From assembly GCA_023393165.1 (NCBI GenBank), contig JAEWMJ010000044.1, positions 49,413 through 113,412 of the forward strand: DNA of 64,000 nt, written 5' to 3'. The DNA is from Bacillota bacterium (lineage in GTDB: Bacteria > Bacillota > Clostridia > Christensenellales > Christensenellaceae). The notes beneath the pieces are model-generated. The model did not search any database and was not told where the DNA came from. It saw only the letters and a program-made list of their open reading frames with translations. The position numbers and the translations under genes were made by a program. Position 1 is the first letter of the stretch. Every line of letters starts with the position of its first letter. Below, one piece after another: positions 34,839 to 44,083 of the stretch.

Positions 34839-35345
34839 ATGCAAGCTCAAGTTTTGATGGAAGAAGAAGACGCTCAGGAAGGAAGGTACCTGACTTTCGG
34901 GGTGGCAGGGGAAATCTATGGGATTGAGATACGTTACGTAACGGAAATTGTGGGCCTTCAACCCATAACAGGCATCCCCGAAATGCCGGATTACGTGAAA
35001 GGAATCATCAATCTGAGAGGCAAGGTGTTTCCGGTAATCGACATGAGGATCAGGTTCTTAAAAAATTCAGCTGCGTATACGGACAGGACATGCATTATTG
35101 TGGTTGAATTACAGGACGTAACGGTCGGATTTATCGTGGACAAGGTGGAAGAAGTACTGAGTATTGGAAAAGAAAATGTAGCGCCCCCGCCAGATCAAAA
35201 GACGGGTGCGGACAGCAGGAATGTAAAAGGGATAGGAAAAACGGCAAACGGAATCATCTTGCTGCTGGACTGCGAAAAAGTGCTGCGGGACGGCGGAGTG
35301 GACGCCGAAAATGAAAGGAGCAACAAAATTGAAAAAGTTAAGTAA
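34839..35345 (+). CDS. cheW: Chemotaxis protein CheW
   Basis: The 168-residue protein has the CheW SH3-like fold blocks: LTFGVAGEIYGIEIRYVTEIV, GIPEMPDYVKGIINLRGKVFPVIDMR, and GFIVDKVEEVL, with VLLLDCEKVL-like closure. CheW couples receptors to CheA. A GAAGGGAG site precedes ATG 34839. The downstream MCP gene overlaps by 17 bases; no cheA is present in this window. Confidence 0.93.
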   Translation: MQAQVLMEEEDAQEGRYLTFGVAGEIYGIEIRYVTEIVGLQPITGIPEMPDYVKGIINLRGKVFPVIDMRIRFLKNSAAYTDRTCIIVVELQDVTVGFIVDKVEEVLSIGKENVAPPPDQKTGADSRNVKGIGKTANGIILLLDCEKVLRDGGVDAENERSNKIEKVK

Positions 35346-37626
35346 TATGAAGATCGGAAAAAGGCTGATCACCGGGTTTTTGATAGTAGCATTTATTACG
35401 GCAGGGGTCGGTATTTTAGGTGCCGTTATGCTGAACAACGCTGATTCGGAGTATACGGATCTGTATGCCAATTATGGCTCGGCCCAGGGTACGGTCGGAC
35501 AAGTGGCTATAAAATATAATCAAATAAGGGTAGCGTTGCGCGACATCGTTTTAACGGAAGATACTGCGAAAATGAACGAACTGAAAAATGAAATCGACGG
35601 ATTGAAGAACGACATAGACAGCGGTCTTAAGGAGTTCGAGCCTTCGATTCAAACGGAAGAAGTTAAAAATGCATTCGATAATTTAAAACAGGAATTAACA
35701 ACCTATTATTCCGTTCAGGATAATGTCATAAATCTCGCATTGCAGGGGAAAAATTCGGAAGCGCTGGAAGCTTTGAATTCCGCGTCAGGATCGGCGGCCA
35801 ATGCAAACGACATTGTAATGAGTTTGTTTGAACAAAAAGAAGCCGGCGGACAGGAAAAATCCGATGTGCTTTCCAAGACGACAGCCATGACGGAAATTAT
35901 TCTGTGGAGCGTTGTTGCGGCGGCGATCATAATTGCGATTATGCTGGGAATCTTTATATCCAGATCCATCAGCAAGCCGGTCAATATGCTGGTTGCAACT
36001 GCTGAAAGCCTTGCTTTGGGCGATACCTCTCTCAAACTGGATGCCAGTTCGGAAGACGAGGTCGGCATGCTGGAACGTTCGTTCCAAAAGGTGATCGACA
36101 ATATAAGCGGCAATGCGCACAACGCTGAACTGCTTGCGGCAGGAAATATTGATTTTGAAGTGGAAATCAAATCGGACAAAGACATACTGAGTCAAAGCAT
36201 GCAGAAAATGGCCGATACCATAAAAAGCCTGATTCAGGAAATGAACTATATGTCCGAACAGCACGAATTGGGAGATATAGACATAGCCATTCCCGATGAA
36301 AAATTCGAAGGCGCTTACAAGCTCATGGCCCAGGGTCTGAACGGAATGGTACAGGGGCACATTACGGTAAAGAAGAAGGCGATGGCATGCGTTGCAGAAT
36401 TCGGCAGGGGCAACTTTGAAGCGCCGCTGGAGAAATTTCCTGGTAAAAAAGCGTTCATTAATGAAACGATTGAGCAGGTGCGCTCTAACCTGAAGGCTCT
36501 GATGGCGGATGCAAATATGCTGGTGTCGGCAGGACTGGAAGGGCGCCTGTCCACAAGGGCGGACGTATCAAAACACTACGGCGATTTCAGAAAAATTATT
36601 GAAGGCATCAATCAAACGCTGGATGCGATAGTGGAACCGGTAAAGGAAGCGGCGGAAGTTCTGGCGGAAGTAGCGCAAAAGAATCTTAAGGTGCATGTCG
36701 CGGGCGATTATAACGGCGATCATGCGGAAATGAAAAATGCAATCAATTCAACTATAGATTCTCTCAATGAAATTATGAAAGATATCGGCCGGTCGGCGGA
36801 GCAGGTGGCTTTGGGGACAAAACAGGTATCGGATGGAAGCCAGGAATTGTCACAGGGATCGACAGAGCAGGCGAGCTCCGTAGAAGAATTATCCGCTGCA
36901 ATTATGCAGGTAGCGTCCCAGACAAAGCAAAACGCCCTGAACGCAGGCCAGGCGAACGAACTGTCGACTACAGCCAGCAATTCGGCAGTCAGGGGCAACG
37001 CGCAAGTGAAAGAGATGCTCCGCTCAATGGAGGATATCAATGAATCCTCCAACAATATATCAAAGATCATAAAGGTGATCGACGATATCGCTTTCCAGAC
37101 AAATATCCTTGCCTTAAACGCCGCCGTTGAAGCGGCGCGTGCGGGCGTGCATGGAAAGGGCTTCGCCGTGGTGGCGGAAGAAGTGCGAAACCTGGCTGGG
37201 AAAAGCGCCGAGGCGGCGAAAGAAACGACCAATATGATAGAGGGCTCGGTCCGCAATGTGGAACAGGGTACCAGGATCGCAAAGGAAACGGCGTTGGCTC
37301 TGGAAGAGATACTGTCAAATGTAGAGAAAGCATCCGCATTGGTTTCCGATATCGCCGATGCATCCAATGAACAGGCGGCGGCTATTGCGCAGATCAATCA
37401 GAGTATTGAACAGGTATCTTCGGTTGTGCAGAGCAATTCCGCTACGGCGCAGCAAAGTGCGGCGGCGAGCGAAGAATTATCCGGCCAGGCGGATTTGCTG
37501 AAAAACCTTGTGGAACAATTTCAACTCGGTGAGGAAAAGTCCAGAAAGGCCAGCGCAAAAGGAATCGCAATTAAAAATGAACCCTGCGCGGCGGAAAATA
37601 TTCCCGGCGAATTTGACAAGTATTGA
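35329..37626 (+). CDS. Methyl-accepting chemotaxis protein
   Basis: The layout is: first membrane helix at about residues 10-32, a four-helix-bundle extracellular domain, a second helix at about 185-208 (IILWSVVAAAIIIAIMLGIF), a HAMP domain, at least two further HAMP-like repeats (NAELLAAGNIDFEVEIKSDK; AEVLAEVAQKNLKVHVAGD), and the cytoplasmic signalling tip with DDIAFQTNILALNAAVEAAR. The array of extra HAMP-like units is typical of poly-HAMP receptors. The start is TTG 35329, 8 bases after GGAG. No pentapeptide CheR-binding tail is seen. The ligand is unknown. Confidence 0.92.
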   Translation: MKKLSNMKIGKRLITGFLIVAFITAGVGILGAVMLNNADSEYTDLYANYGSAQGTVGQVAIKYNQIRVALRDIVLTEDTAKMNELKNEIDGLKNDIDSGLKEFEPSIQTEEVKNAFDNLKQELTTYYSVQDNVINLALQGKNSEALEALNSASGSAANANDIVMSLFEQKEAGGQEKSDVLSKTTAMTEIILWSVVAAAIIIAIMLGIFISRSISKPVNMLVATAESLALGDTSLKLDASSEDEVGMLERSFQKVIDNISGNAHNAELLAAGNIDFEVEIKSDKDILSQSMQKMADTIKSLIQEMNYMSEQHELGDIDIAIPDEKFEGAYKLMAQGLNGMVQGHITVKKKAMACVAEFGRGNFEAPLEKFPGKKAFINETIEQVRSNLKALMADANMLVSAGLEGRLSTRADVSKHYGDFRKIIEGINQTLDAIVEPVKEAAEVLAEVAQKNLKVHVAGDYNGDHAEMKNAINSTIDSLNEIMKDIGRSAEQVALGTKQVSDGSQELSQGSTEQASSVEELSAAIMQVASQTKQNALNAGQANELSTTASNSAVRGNAQVKEMLRSMEDINESSNNISKIIKVIDDIAFQTNILALNAAVEAARAGVHGKGFAVVAEEVRNLAGKSAEAAKETTNMIEGSVRNVEQGTRIAKETALALEEILSNVEKASALVSDIADASNEQAAAIAQINQSIEQVSSVVQSNSATAQQSAAASEELSGQADLLKNLVEQFQLGEEKSRKASAKGIAIKNEPCAAENIPGEFDKY

Positions 37627-37664
37627 TGCGGTAAACGCAGGCTGAAAATAATTTTTAATATATA

Positions 37665-37696
37665 GCGCAGGAGCCGGCATTTGCCGGCTCCTGCGC
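37665..37696. terminator. Strong hairpin between converging mcp and heptad-repeat genes
   Basis: A 15-bp perfect stem (GCGCAGGAGCCGGCA and its complement) with a 2-base centre lies between the converging genes. No T-run follows on either strand, so it may act as a bidirectional pausing or RNA-end stabilising element. The next 155 bases to the minus-strand stop hold short GC-rich imperfect repeats and no gene. Confidence 0.5.
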
Positions 37697-37852
37697 GTCC
37701 GCCCCCTGAAATAAGGGGAAGGGACTTAAGTAAAAGCTGATTCATTCGGAACGCTCTCCAGGAGGCAGGACTTATTCCGTTCCTTGCAGGGGCGCAGAGC
37801 CGGCCCGCCTATCCGATATCCCTCATTGAATCATCCCGCACTTTAGGGGAAC

Positions 37853-39775
37853 TTATGAAAACAATCCTTTAAAGAACCCGGCAATCTTATCCCAGAGGTT
37901 TTCCTGAGGCTGGTCCTGTGCTGCGGCGGTATTATCCGCTTTCTTTTCCGTCTCGATGCCGTCCGTTTTCATGATGAAACGGACCGTATTTTTAATGCCT
38001 TCGGGCGAGCCGGAGTAGGAGGATATGGCGTCCGCCTGCTCCTGCATTGCGTTTTTTATCGCAAGCGCGGTTTCAAGGTCTCCGGTAATATCCGAATCGC
38101 TTAAACGGCTCACGCCTTCTTCCTTAAATTCGCCCATTCCGTTGTCAAGCTCTCCGGTCTTTTCCGTAAGCGTTTCCGTACCGCTCTTAAACCGGCTGAT
38201 GGCGTCCCGTATCTGTCCGGAAGCGCCGGCCAGATCGTTTACTCCCGAATTGAGATCTCCGGCTCCGCTGTCAATATCGGCTGCGCCTGTCGAAAGCGCG
38301 ATAATCGCGTTGGAGAGAGTCTGGGGGTTGGTAAGGTCAGAGTCATTCGGATTATAAAGCGAGGAGGTTAAAAGGTCCATGGAACCCATCAACTGATCGG
38401 AAAGTGTGCTGATTTCCGTGAGCGAGGCGCTCAGGGCGTTCAGGGCGCTTAAATCTATCGAGGAAAACGCCGCGCCGATCTGCGAACCGGCAGCGGCTTT
38501 GATGCTTGCCCGCGCAGAATTGATTGCGTCCTGCTGGGCTGCGGGAAGACCTGCGAGCGTGCCTCCGCCTGTCAGTATCTGAATGGTCGCATCCGAGGAT
38601 GAATCGCACACGGAACCTACAGCCGCCGAAAGCTGCGCCTGCAGGGCAGCCATATCCGGTATCTGAAGGCCTGCAAGCTGAGTCTTGAGCACCTCCATTT
38701 TTTGTTTCAGCTGATTTTCCAGCGCCGCCGACCCGTTGATGCCGGGTATCAGCTGGCCGGTTACCTTGTCTTTCAGAGCTGCCGCGGCAGAGTTTAATTG
38801 CGCGGTCCCGCTCTTTAATGCGCCGGCTCCCGCGACGGCTTTATTCAGCCCGTCGTTAAAAGCGTTGTAATTTGATTCCAGCTCGGTCATTTTTGAATCA
38901 AATTCACCGACCGCCTGGGAAAGAAGGTCCGTACCTTCTTTCAGCTGTTCCGCCGCGGATTTCAGTTCGTCTATTCCGTCCGTTACTTCCGTTACCTTGC
39001 CGTCAAGGCTTATGTCTTTTAAGTCCGCCAGATTGGTCGTTGCCGCCATCGCGATCGTGGGCATTGTAAAACCACTGGTGTGCGCGGTAACCGTAAAATC
39101 ATCCGATACCTTATCCATCACTCCGGATAATTCGTCTTCCAGGATACCGCTGAAATTTTCCTTTAAACCGGGCAGGGAAATGAACGATACCACCTGATTT
39201 GTGGATTCGGTAATGATCTGGCTGTTGCCGGCGGCAACGTCCTTAAAGTTATTGACGGGCAGGTTCATTACGACTGCAGCGGCATAAGGGGTGTAAACGG
39301 TGCGCATCCTTCCGCCTATTTCTTTTTGCTCGCTTTGATTGTTTGTAAGATGGATATTGATCTTTACTTTGCCCGATTTTCCAATCAGGTCCTGTGCGGA
39401 AATATCTTTGCCATCAAGCTGGTAGGTGATTAAGACCGAGACGGGAGGCGTTTTATCCGACGTTCCCGTATAGTAAATATCCGTTTCATCCGTATTCCAT
39501 TTCACCGAAGTTCCGGATACTTCGGGTTTCGTGTCGCTTTTCACATTCGTAATGTTTGCAAGTGTGCTTTGATCACATACCCCGGAAAGCCCGCTGTCCG
39601 AATGGAGCCAGCAGCTTACGGTCTGCTCTTTTAAGGAGCCGTCCGGATTCAGTACGCAGTATACGCTTTCGTCTTTGGTAACCGGAAGGGTTCCGGCCGC
39701 CAGTGCGGCGGACGGCAATGCTGCGCAAAGCAGGGCGCACAGAGACGCGCAGATGATTCTATCGAATTTTTTCAT
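37853..39775 (-). CDS. Exported heptad-repeat protein (YhgE/Pip-related), partner of MMPL exporter
   Basis: The 640-residue protein has a Sec signal peptide (MKKFDRIICASLCALLCAALPSAALA) and a beta-rich N-terminal part. A long amphipathic coil region from about residue 260 to 560 carries the XXXLXXG heptad pattern (for example ELKSAAEQLKEGTDLL and ALKSGTAQLNSAAAAL). This repeat is typical of YhgE/Pip and of MMPL partners. The protein lacks the C-terminal membrane helices of true YhgE and ends in an amphipathic WDKIAGFFKGLF. It lies 28 bases behind the MMPL gene and is almost surely in its operon. Confidence 0.8.
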   Translation of the reverse strand: MKKFDRIICASLCALLCAALPSAALAAGTLPVTKDESVYCVLNPDGSLKEQTVSCWLHSDSGLSGVCDQSTLANITNVKSDTKPEVSGTSVKWNTDETDIYYTGTSDKTPPVSVLITYQLDGKDISAQDLIGKSGKVKINIHLTNNQSEQKEIGGRMRTVYTPYAAAVVMNLPVNNFKDVAAGNSQIITESTNQVVSFISLPGLKENFSGILEDELSGVMDKVSDDFTVTAHTSGFTMPTIAMAATTNLADLKDISLDGKVTEVTDGIDELKSAAEQLKEGTDLLSQAVGEFDSKMTELESNYNAFNDGLNKAVAGAGALKSGTAQLNSAAAALKDKVTGQLIPGINGSAALENQLKQKMEVLKTQLAGLQIPDMAALQAQLSAAVGSVCDSSSDATIQILTGGGTLAGLPAAQQDAINSARASIKAAAGSQIGAAFSSIDLSALNALSASLTEISTLSDQLMGSMDLLTSSLYNPNDSDLTNPQTLSNAIIALSTGAADIDSGAGDLNSGVNDLAGASGQIRDAISRFKSGTETLTEKTGELDNGMGEFKEEGVSRLSDSDITGDLETALAIKNAMQEQADAISSYSGSPEGIKNTVRFIMKTDGIETEKKADNTAAAQDQPQENLWDKIAGFFKGLFS

Positions 39776-39803
39776 TTTATTTAAACTCCTTTTTCAAAAA
39801 TCA

Positions 39804-41876
39804 TTATTCGTGTTTGGGCAAAAGCCAGCGGTAAGAAGTCTTTCTGATCACCTTGGAAAAGATAATCAGGATAGCAGGCAGCGCGATCAGTATGACCAGC
39901 ATGCTGATGACCGCTCCGCGCGATATCAGGATGCACAGGCTTTGGATCAGTTCCATTTTGGAGATCACGGCAACGCTGATGGTTGCGCCGAAAAACGCCA
40001 GCGCGCTTGTAATAATGGAACGCGAACAGTTCTCGATCGCGATCTGCATGGCTTCCTTGGTAGGTCGGCCCCCGGAAAGCTCCTCCCGGAAGCGGTTGGT
40101 AAGCAGTATGGCGTAATTGATCGTTGCGCCGAGCTGTATGGTCCCGATCACGATATCGGCGATAAAAGGCAGGGTTGCGCCGGTATAATAGGAGAGTCCC
40201 ATATTGATCGTGATGGCGCCCTCGATCGCTGCCACAAGCAGTAAGGGTATGGACGCGGACCGGAATACCAGCGCGATGATTACAAATATCGCTATAATAG
40301 ATACGATATTGACGACCTTGAAATCATTGTCCGCAATTGTGATCAGGTCTTTTGTCATGGCGGCTTCGCCCGTGATCAGGGCGCCCGGATCGTATGATTT
40401 GACGATCGCGCTGATCCGGTCAAGCTGTTCGTTCTGCTCGCCGGTCGCCGTGTCGTAGGCGGAATTCACCAGAATAAGCTGCTTACCTCCCTGGCGGATC
40501 ATATCGCTGATATCGGAAGGAATGAAGTTATCCGGAATCCCACCGCCCAAGTATTTGCCGTAGGATACGGCAAGTTCAATGCCGTCAAGTTCCTGGATCC
40601 TGCCGGTCAATTCGTTTACCTTATAGTCGGGCAGATTCTCATCCACCAGAATAAAATCGGACGTCGCCATATTGAAATCTTCCTTCAGCTTGTTTGTTCC
40701 TTCAACGGAAGGAAGGTTATCCGGAAGCGAATTTACAAGATTGTAATATACGTTCGTTTTGCTCTGGCCAAAAGCAAAGGGCACAATCAGAGCGGCAAAA
40801 ACAATCGCGATCGCAATATAATGTTTGGTTACAAAACGCGAAGTGCGCCTGAACCTTGGGATCACCGTTTTATGCGTAAAGCGGTGGAGCGCCTTGTCAA
40901 ATATCATGATCAGGGCCGGGAGGATGGTGAGCGTGGAAATTACGCCTATCAGCACGCCTTTTGCCATAACGATGCCGATATCCGCGCCCAGCGTAAGGCT
41001 CATGGCGCAAAGCGCCAGAAATCCCGCGATTGCCGTGAAAGAACTGGATGCGATGGAGTGGAATGTTTTTTCAATCGCCGTAATCATCGCTTCTTTCTCA
41101 TCAGGATTTTTGCTCTTCTCTTCCTCGTAGCGGTGCAGCAGGAATATTGAAAAATCCATGGTCACGCCTAGCTGCAGCACCGTTGCAAGAGACTGCGTAA
41201 TATAGGAAATCTGGCCCAAAAATATATTCGAGCCGAAATTGTACAGTATGGCGAGGCCTATCCCAAGAAGGAAGAGGAAAGGGGCGAGATACGATTCCAG
41301 TCCCAGAAAAAGTACGATCAGGACAAGGATCACCGCAGCCAGAATATATACCGGCACCTCGCTGTCCGAGAGTTCCTTGGTGTCCTCGGATATTGCCGAG
41401 AGCCCCGCAATAAAAGAGTCCTTGTTCAATACGCTTTTTATACGGCTGATCGCGTCCATTGTGGACTTGGATGACGAAGTATCCTCAAAAGATACGATCA
41501 TCATCGTGCCTTTTTTGCTGTAAAAGGTATCGCGCAGGTCGCGGGGAAGCATTTCCTTGGGAACGCTCAGGTCAACAAGGTCGTCTACCCAAATCACTTT
41601 TTCCACGCCTTCGATTTCCTTTATTTCATCCTTCAGTTTCAGTACGCCGCTGTTTGGCATGTTGTCAATCGTGATCATCGCAGTGCTTGCCAGATTAAAA
41701 TCCTGATCCAGGTACTGCTCGCCTATAACGGATTCCAGGCCGTCCGGAAGGTAAGTCAGGATATCGTAATTGATCCGGGTTCCTATCACCCCGAACAGTG
41801 ACGGGACGGCCAGAATACCGGCAATCAGAATGATCAGCCATTTCTTCTCAACAACAAATCTTGCAAAATGTTTCAA
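39804..41876 (-). CDS. MMPL/RND family transporter
   Basis: The 690-residue protein has the two-fold RND plan: one helix, a large extracellular loop, a five-helix block, and then the same order again. Motifs include the DFSIFLLHRYEEE stretch in the first sterol-sensing-like block and GATINYAILLTNRFREE in the second. MMPL proteins export lipids, glycolipids or peptides by proton motive force. The start is TTG at 41876 (MKHFARFVVEKKW) with GGGGAGAG 5 bases upstream. The two symmetric sites just upstream make TetR control likely. Confidence 0.9.
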   Translation of the reverse strand: MKHFARFVVEKKWLIILIAGILAVPSLFGVIGTRINYDILTYLPDGLESVIGEQYLDQDFNLASTAMITIDNMPNSGVLKLKDEIKEIEGVEKVIWVDDLVDLSVPKEMLPRDLRDTFYSKKGTMMIVSFEDTSSSKSTMDAISRIKSVLNKDSFIAGLSAISEDTKELSDSEVPVYILAAVILVLIVLFLGLESYLAPFLFLLGIGLAILYNFGSNIFLGQISYITQSLATVLQLGVTMDFSIFLLHRYEEEKSKNPDEKEAMITAIEKTFHSIASSSFTAIAGFLALCAMSLTLGADIGIVMAKGVLIGVISTLTILPALIMIFDKALHRFTHKTVIPRFRRTSRFVTKHYIAIAIVFAALIVPFAFGQSKTNVYYNLVNSLPDNLPSVEGTNKLKEDFNMATSDFILVDENLPDYKVNELTGRIQELDGIELAVSYGKYLGGGIPDNFIPSDISDMIRQGGKQLILVNSAYDTATGEQNEQLDRISAIVKSYDPGALITGEAAMTKDLITIADNDFKVVNIVSIIAIFVIIALVFRSASIPLLLVAAIEGAITINMGLSYYTGATLPFIADIVIGTIQLGATINYAILLTNRFREELSGGRPTKEAMQIAIENCSRSIITSALAFFGATISVAVISKMELIQSLCILISRGAVISMLVILIALPAILIIFSKVIRKTSYRWLLPKHE

Positions 41877-41904
41877 ATATTCTCTCCCCTTATTCACGCA
41901 AAAT

Positions 41905-41921
41905 GGAATGACCAATGGTCA
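41905..41921. promoter_or_regulatory. Operator copy 1 for the divergent TetR regulator
   Basis: AATGACC-AAT-GGTCATT: perfect 7-bp arms around a 3-base centre. It lies 29 bases upstream of the MMPL start. Confidence 0.75.
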
Positions 41922-41943
41922 TTAAGGCACATTATAGTATCGA

Positions 41944-41960
41944 AATGACTAATAGTCAAT
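41944..41960. promoter_or_regulatory. Operator copy 2 for the divergent TetR regulator
   Basis: AATGACT-AAT-AGTCAAT: the same arm and centre pattern as copy 1 with coordinated changes in both arms (one outer mismatch). Centres are 39 bases apart, close to four helical turns. Confidence 0.75.
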
Positions 41961-42012
41961 AGATAATTTTTATGATATAATAAAATAAAATAAGTGTAAA
42001 AAACGAACGCTG

Positions 42013-42041
42013 TTGAAGAAAAAAATTTTCTATACTATAAT
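42013..42041 (+). promoter_or_regulatory. Promoter of the divergent tetR gene
   Basis: TTGAAG at 42013-42018 and TATAAT at 42036-42041 are separated by 17 bases; a second -10-like TATACT overlaps at 42031-42036. Confidence 0.6.
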
Positions 42042-42062
42042 GCATAAAAAGGGGTGAAGGGC

Positions 42063-42647
42063 ATGTCCGACTCTCTGGAGGAACAAAAAAACAAGAAAAA
42101 GCAAAGCATAATGAGCGCGGCTTATCATTGCTTTATGGAAAAGGGGATACACAAATCGTCGATCGATGAAATCGTGCAGAAGGCGAATGTAGCGAAAGGA
42201 ACGTTTTACCTGTATTTTTCGGACAAGGCGGACCTGATGCAGCAGCTCTGCATTCATATCAGCAAGTCGATATTGATAGACGCGTATAAAAAAATGAAAG
42301 AAAATGAAAGCCCGAATTTTATTGAAAATGTCATATCGATTATTGATTATGCGATAGAATATTTTAAATCGCACAAGCTGGTTTTAAAAATGCTGGAAAG
42401 GAATTTCTCCTGGCCGCTGATTGAGAACGAGCTGAGCAGGGAACAGGATGATTTGATGATGGCGGAAATGCTGAACGCGCTGTTTTCGCAATCCAGGGTA
42501 TCAAAAGACGAAGTATACAAAATTCTTTTTTCCATTATCGCTCTTGCGGGTTCGGTAGGGTATTCCAGCATTCTGTTTGAAAAACCGGATACCATTGACA
42601 ATATGAAGCCCGTGCTTTACGGAATGATAACAAAAATACTCAGTTGA
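42063..42647 (+). CDS. TetR/AcrR family regulator of the MMPL operon
   Basis: The 194-residue protein has the N-terminal helix-turn-helix (FMEKGIHKSSIDEIVQKANVAKGTFYLYFSDKADL, residues 20-54) and a TetR_C domain. Divergent orientation to the MMPL operon and two matched palindromes in the shared region make it the likely repressor of that exporter, and of itself. ATG 42063 is chosen: an AAAAGGGG site is 8 bases upstream, and the earlier GTG 42054 overlaps that site. Confidence 0.9.
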   Translation: MSDSLEEQKNKKKQSIMSAAYHCFMEKGIHKSSIDEIVQKANVAKGTFYLYFSDKADLMQQLCIHISKSILIDAYKKMKENESPNFIENVISIIDYAIEYFKSHKLVLKMLERNFSWPLIENELSREQDDLMMAEMLNALFSQSRVSKDEVYKILFSIIALAGSVGYSSILFEKPDTIDNMKPVLYGMITKILS

Positions 42648-42660
42648 TTTTAGAGTCGAT

Positions 42661-42695
42661 AGAATGCCGGAAGCAGACGCTGACGGCATTTTTTA
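42661..42695 (+). terminator. Terminator of the MMPL-linked tetR
   Basis: AATGCCG (42663-42669) pairs with CGGCATT (42684-42690), with a further GC-rich inner pairing, and is followed by TTTTTT. The remaining 200 bases to the next gene are AT-rich with no recognised motif. Confidence 0.75.
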
Positions 42696-42891
42696 ATTGA
42701 GCGCCTTTTAAGCAAATATTCTTTTTTAAAAAAAAGGTTAACTTTTCCAGAATGCCGTACGATACATTATATGGATATTTTACGCATCATCTCCATTTTG
42801 TGTTGCAAAAGTAAAGGACAAAAGGACATGTGTGTAATGACGGTACAGTAAAAGCTTTGCTTTTATCATAAAAAACATAAGGAGATTTTGA

Positions 42892-43671
42892 ATGAACAGA
42901 AAAATGAAACGTATAGCAGTTTGTGTACTTACTCTTGCTATGCTTGCAGGGCTGCTCGGCGCATGCAGCACGGTTCCCGCACAGCCTTCCGCAGAAATAA
43001 GCAGCAGTCCCGCTGCAACTCCCAGCGTATCGGAAAGCGCGACGCCAACTCCCAGTGAAACGGCAAGCGTCTCGCCCAGCGCCGAACAAAGTGTGCAGCC
43101 AAGTAAGTCCGCTGAAGTTTCCGATGAGGAAATCCGAGGAACGGTGGAAGGAAGAACGTACAAAAATTCGGTTGCCGGTTTTGAACTGACTTACCCGGAA
43201 GGATATGATATTAATGACAGGGAAGGTATCGAGGAAACATATGCGGATGTGATATCTTCCGCAAAGGAAACATACACCGATCCGGCGGAGCTAAAGAAGG
43301 CTTTACAGCTGAACGTACCCGTAAGTTCGGCGACTACGCAAAGCAAAGAAATTTACAGCGGAATGTACATCGTGGTAGCCGATATCAGCGACGAATTGCC
43401 GGTTGACGTCATGGATTATGCCAACAGCACAGTCAAACATATCAATGAAACAAGTACCACGGCAAAAATGGAAGAAGCCGTTCCCGTCAAGATCGGCGGC
43501 GTTGACGGCGCGTTGGCTGAAGGCACGCAGACATTTGGGGAGGATTCCTACCCGGAAAAAGAATATTACTGCATACGCGGAAATTATCTTGTAGCCATGG
43601 TGCTCCAGGGCGGGGACGAGGATTCCATTGGCCAGATCATGAAAGCGTTGGATACGGTAAAGATGTATTAG
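42892..43671 (+). CDS. Hypothetical lipoprotein with Ser/Thr/Pro-rich linker
   Basis: The signal peptide ends in a lipobox (LLGAC, Cys25), so the mature protein is lipid-anchored. Residues 26-75 are a low-complexity Ser/Thr/Pro/Ala linker (SPAATPSVSESATPTPSE). After that a globular domain of about 180 residues shows the pattern of a PsbP/Mog1-like fold (YKNSVAGFELTYPEGY ... DYANSTVKHINET). I do not recognise a named family. Neighbours do not point to a role. An AAGGAG site precedes the ATG. Confidence 0.75.
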   Translation: MNRKMKRIAVCVLTLAMLAGLLGACSTVPAQPSAEISSSPAATPSVSESATPTPSETASVSPSAEQSVQPSKSAEVSDEEIRGTVEGRTYKNSVAGFELTYPEGYDINDREGIEETYADVISSAKETYTDPAELKKALQLNVPVSSATTQSKEIYSGMYIVVADISDELPVDVMDYANSTVKHINETSTTAKMEEAVPVKIGGVDGALAEGTQTFGEDSYPEKEYYCIRGNYLVAMVLQGGDEDSIGQIMKALDTVKMY

Positions 43672-43712
43672 ACCGTTGAGTAAACCTGATCCCCAAAAAA
43701 AAACGAATAAAA

Positions 43713-43745
43713 AATACCGCTCGCTTAAATATAACGGGCGGTATT
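43713..43745. terminator. Terminator after the lipoprotein gene
   Basis: AATACCGCTCG and CGGGCGGTATT form an 11-bp stem (one G-T pair) followed by CGTTCTTTCT. The upstream A-run means it can also act in the opposite direction. Confidence 0.65.
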
Positions 43746-43763
43746 CGTTCTTTCTGATAAAAA

Positions 43764-43791
43764 GAGAAAAAAATCCGCCGGCAGCGGCGGA
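43764..43791 (-). terminator. Terminator of the Cas2-like gene
   Basis: Read on the minus strand: TCCGCCG-CTGC-CGGCGGA followed by TTTTTTTCTC, located 28 bases after the stop of the Cas2-like gene. Confidence 0.8.
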
Positions 43792-43819
43792 AAAATTTTA
43801 AACAATTACAAACAGAGTT

Positions 43820-44083
43820 TTATAAATCGTTCTTGATCCAGCTCCATTCTTCCTCTGTCAGACATCCGGCGATAGGTTTGGTCACATGACATATAATCAT
43901 TCTGTCTTTTTGATACAAGGGGCGCGTTACGATATTCTGAACTTCAAAAGTTTCCATAGAACTTTTCACTAAATAAGTATTGAACAACAGCTTCCGGTAA
44001 ACACCCAATGAATCTATCGCGGCCTCAACTTCACTCCTGTTGTTTGCTGGAGCGTGAAGATCGCAGGAAATAATGTAAATCAA
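43820..44083 (-). CDS. Stand-alone Cas2-fold protein (SinR-like)
   Basis: The 87-residue protein begins MIYIISCDLHAP (written from TTG) with the first beta strand and Asp of a Cas2/VapD-like ferredoxin fold. It continues with an SLGVYRKLLFNTYLVKSS helix-strand unit, a DRMIICHV strand and a WSWIKNDL end. This is the pattern of the so-called SinR family proteins related to Cas2. No CRISPR array or cas gene is nearby, so a role in adaptation is unlikely; a nuclease or structural role is open. TTG 44083 is the start because AAAGGAGGG is 9 bases upstream. Confidence 0.65.
   Translation of the reverse strand: MIYIISCDLHAPANNRSEVEAAIDSLGVYRKLLFNTYLVKSSMETFEVQNIVTRPLYQKDRMIICHVTKPIAGCLTEEEWSWIKNDL

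Noticed and set aside
43820..44083. Reading the Cas2-like gene as part of a CRISPR system
   Set aside because: I found no direct-repeat array and no other cas gene in the window.
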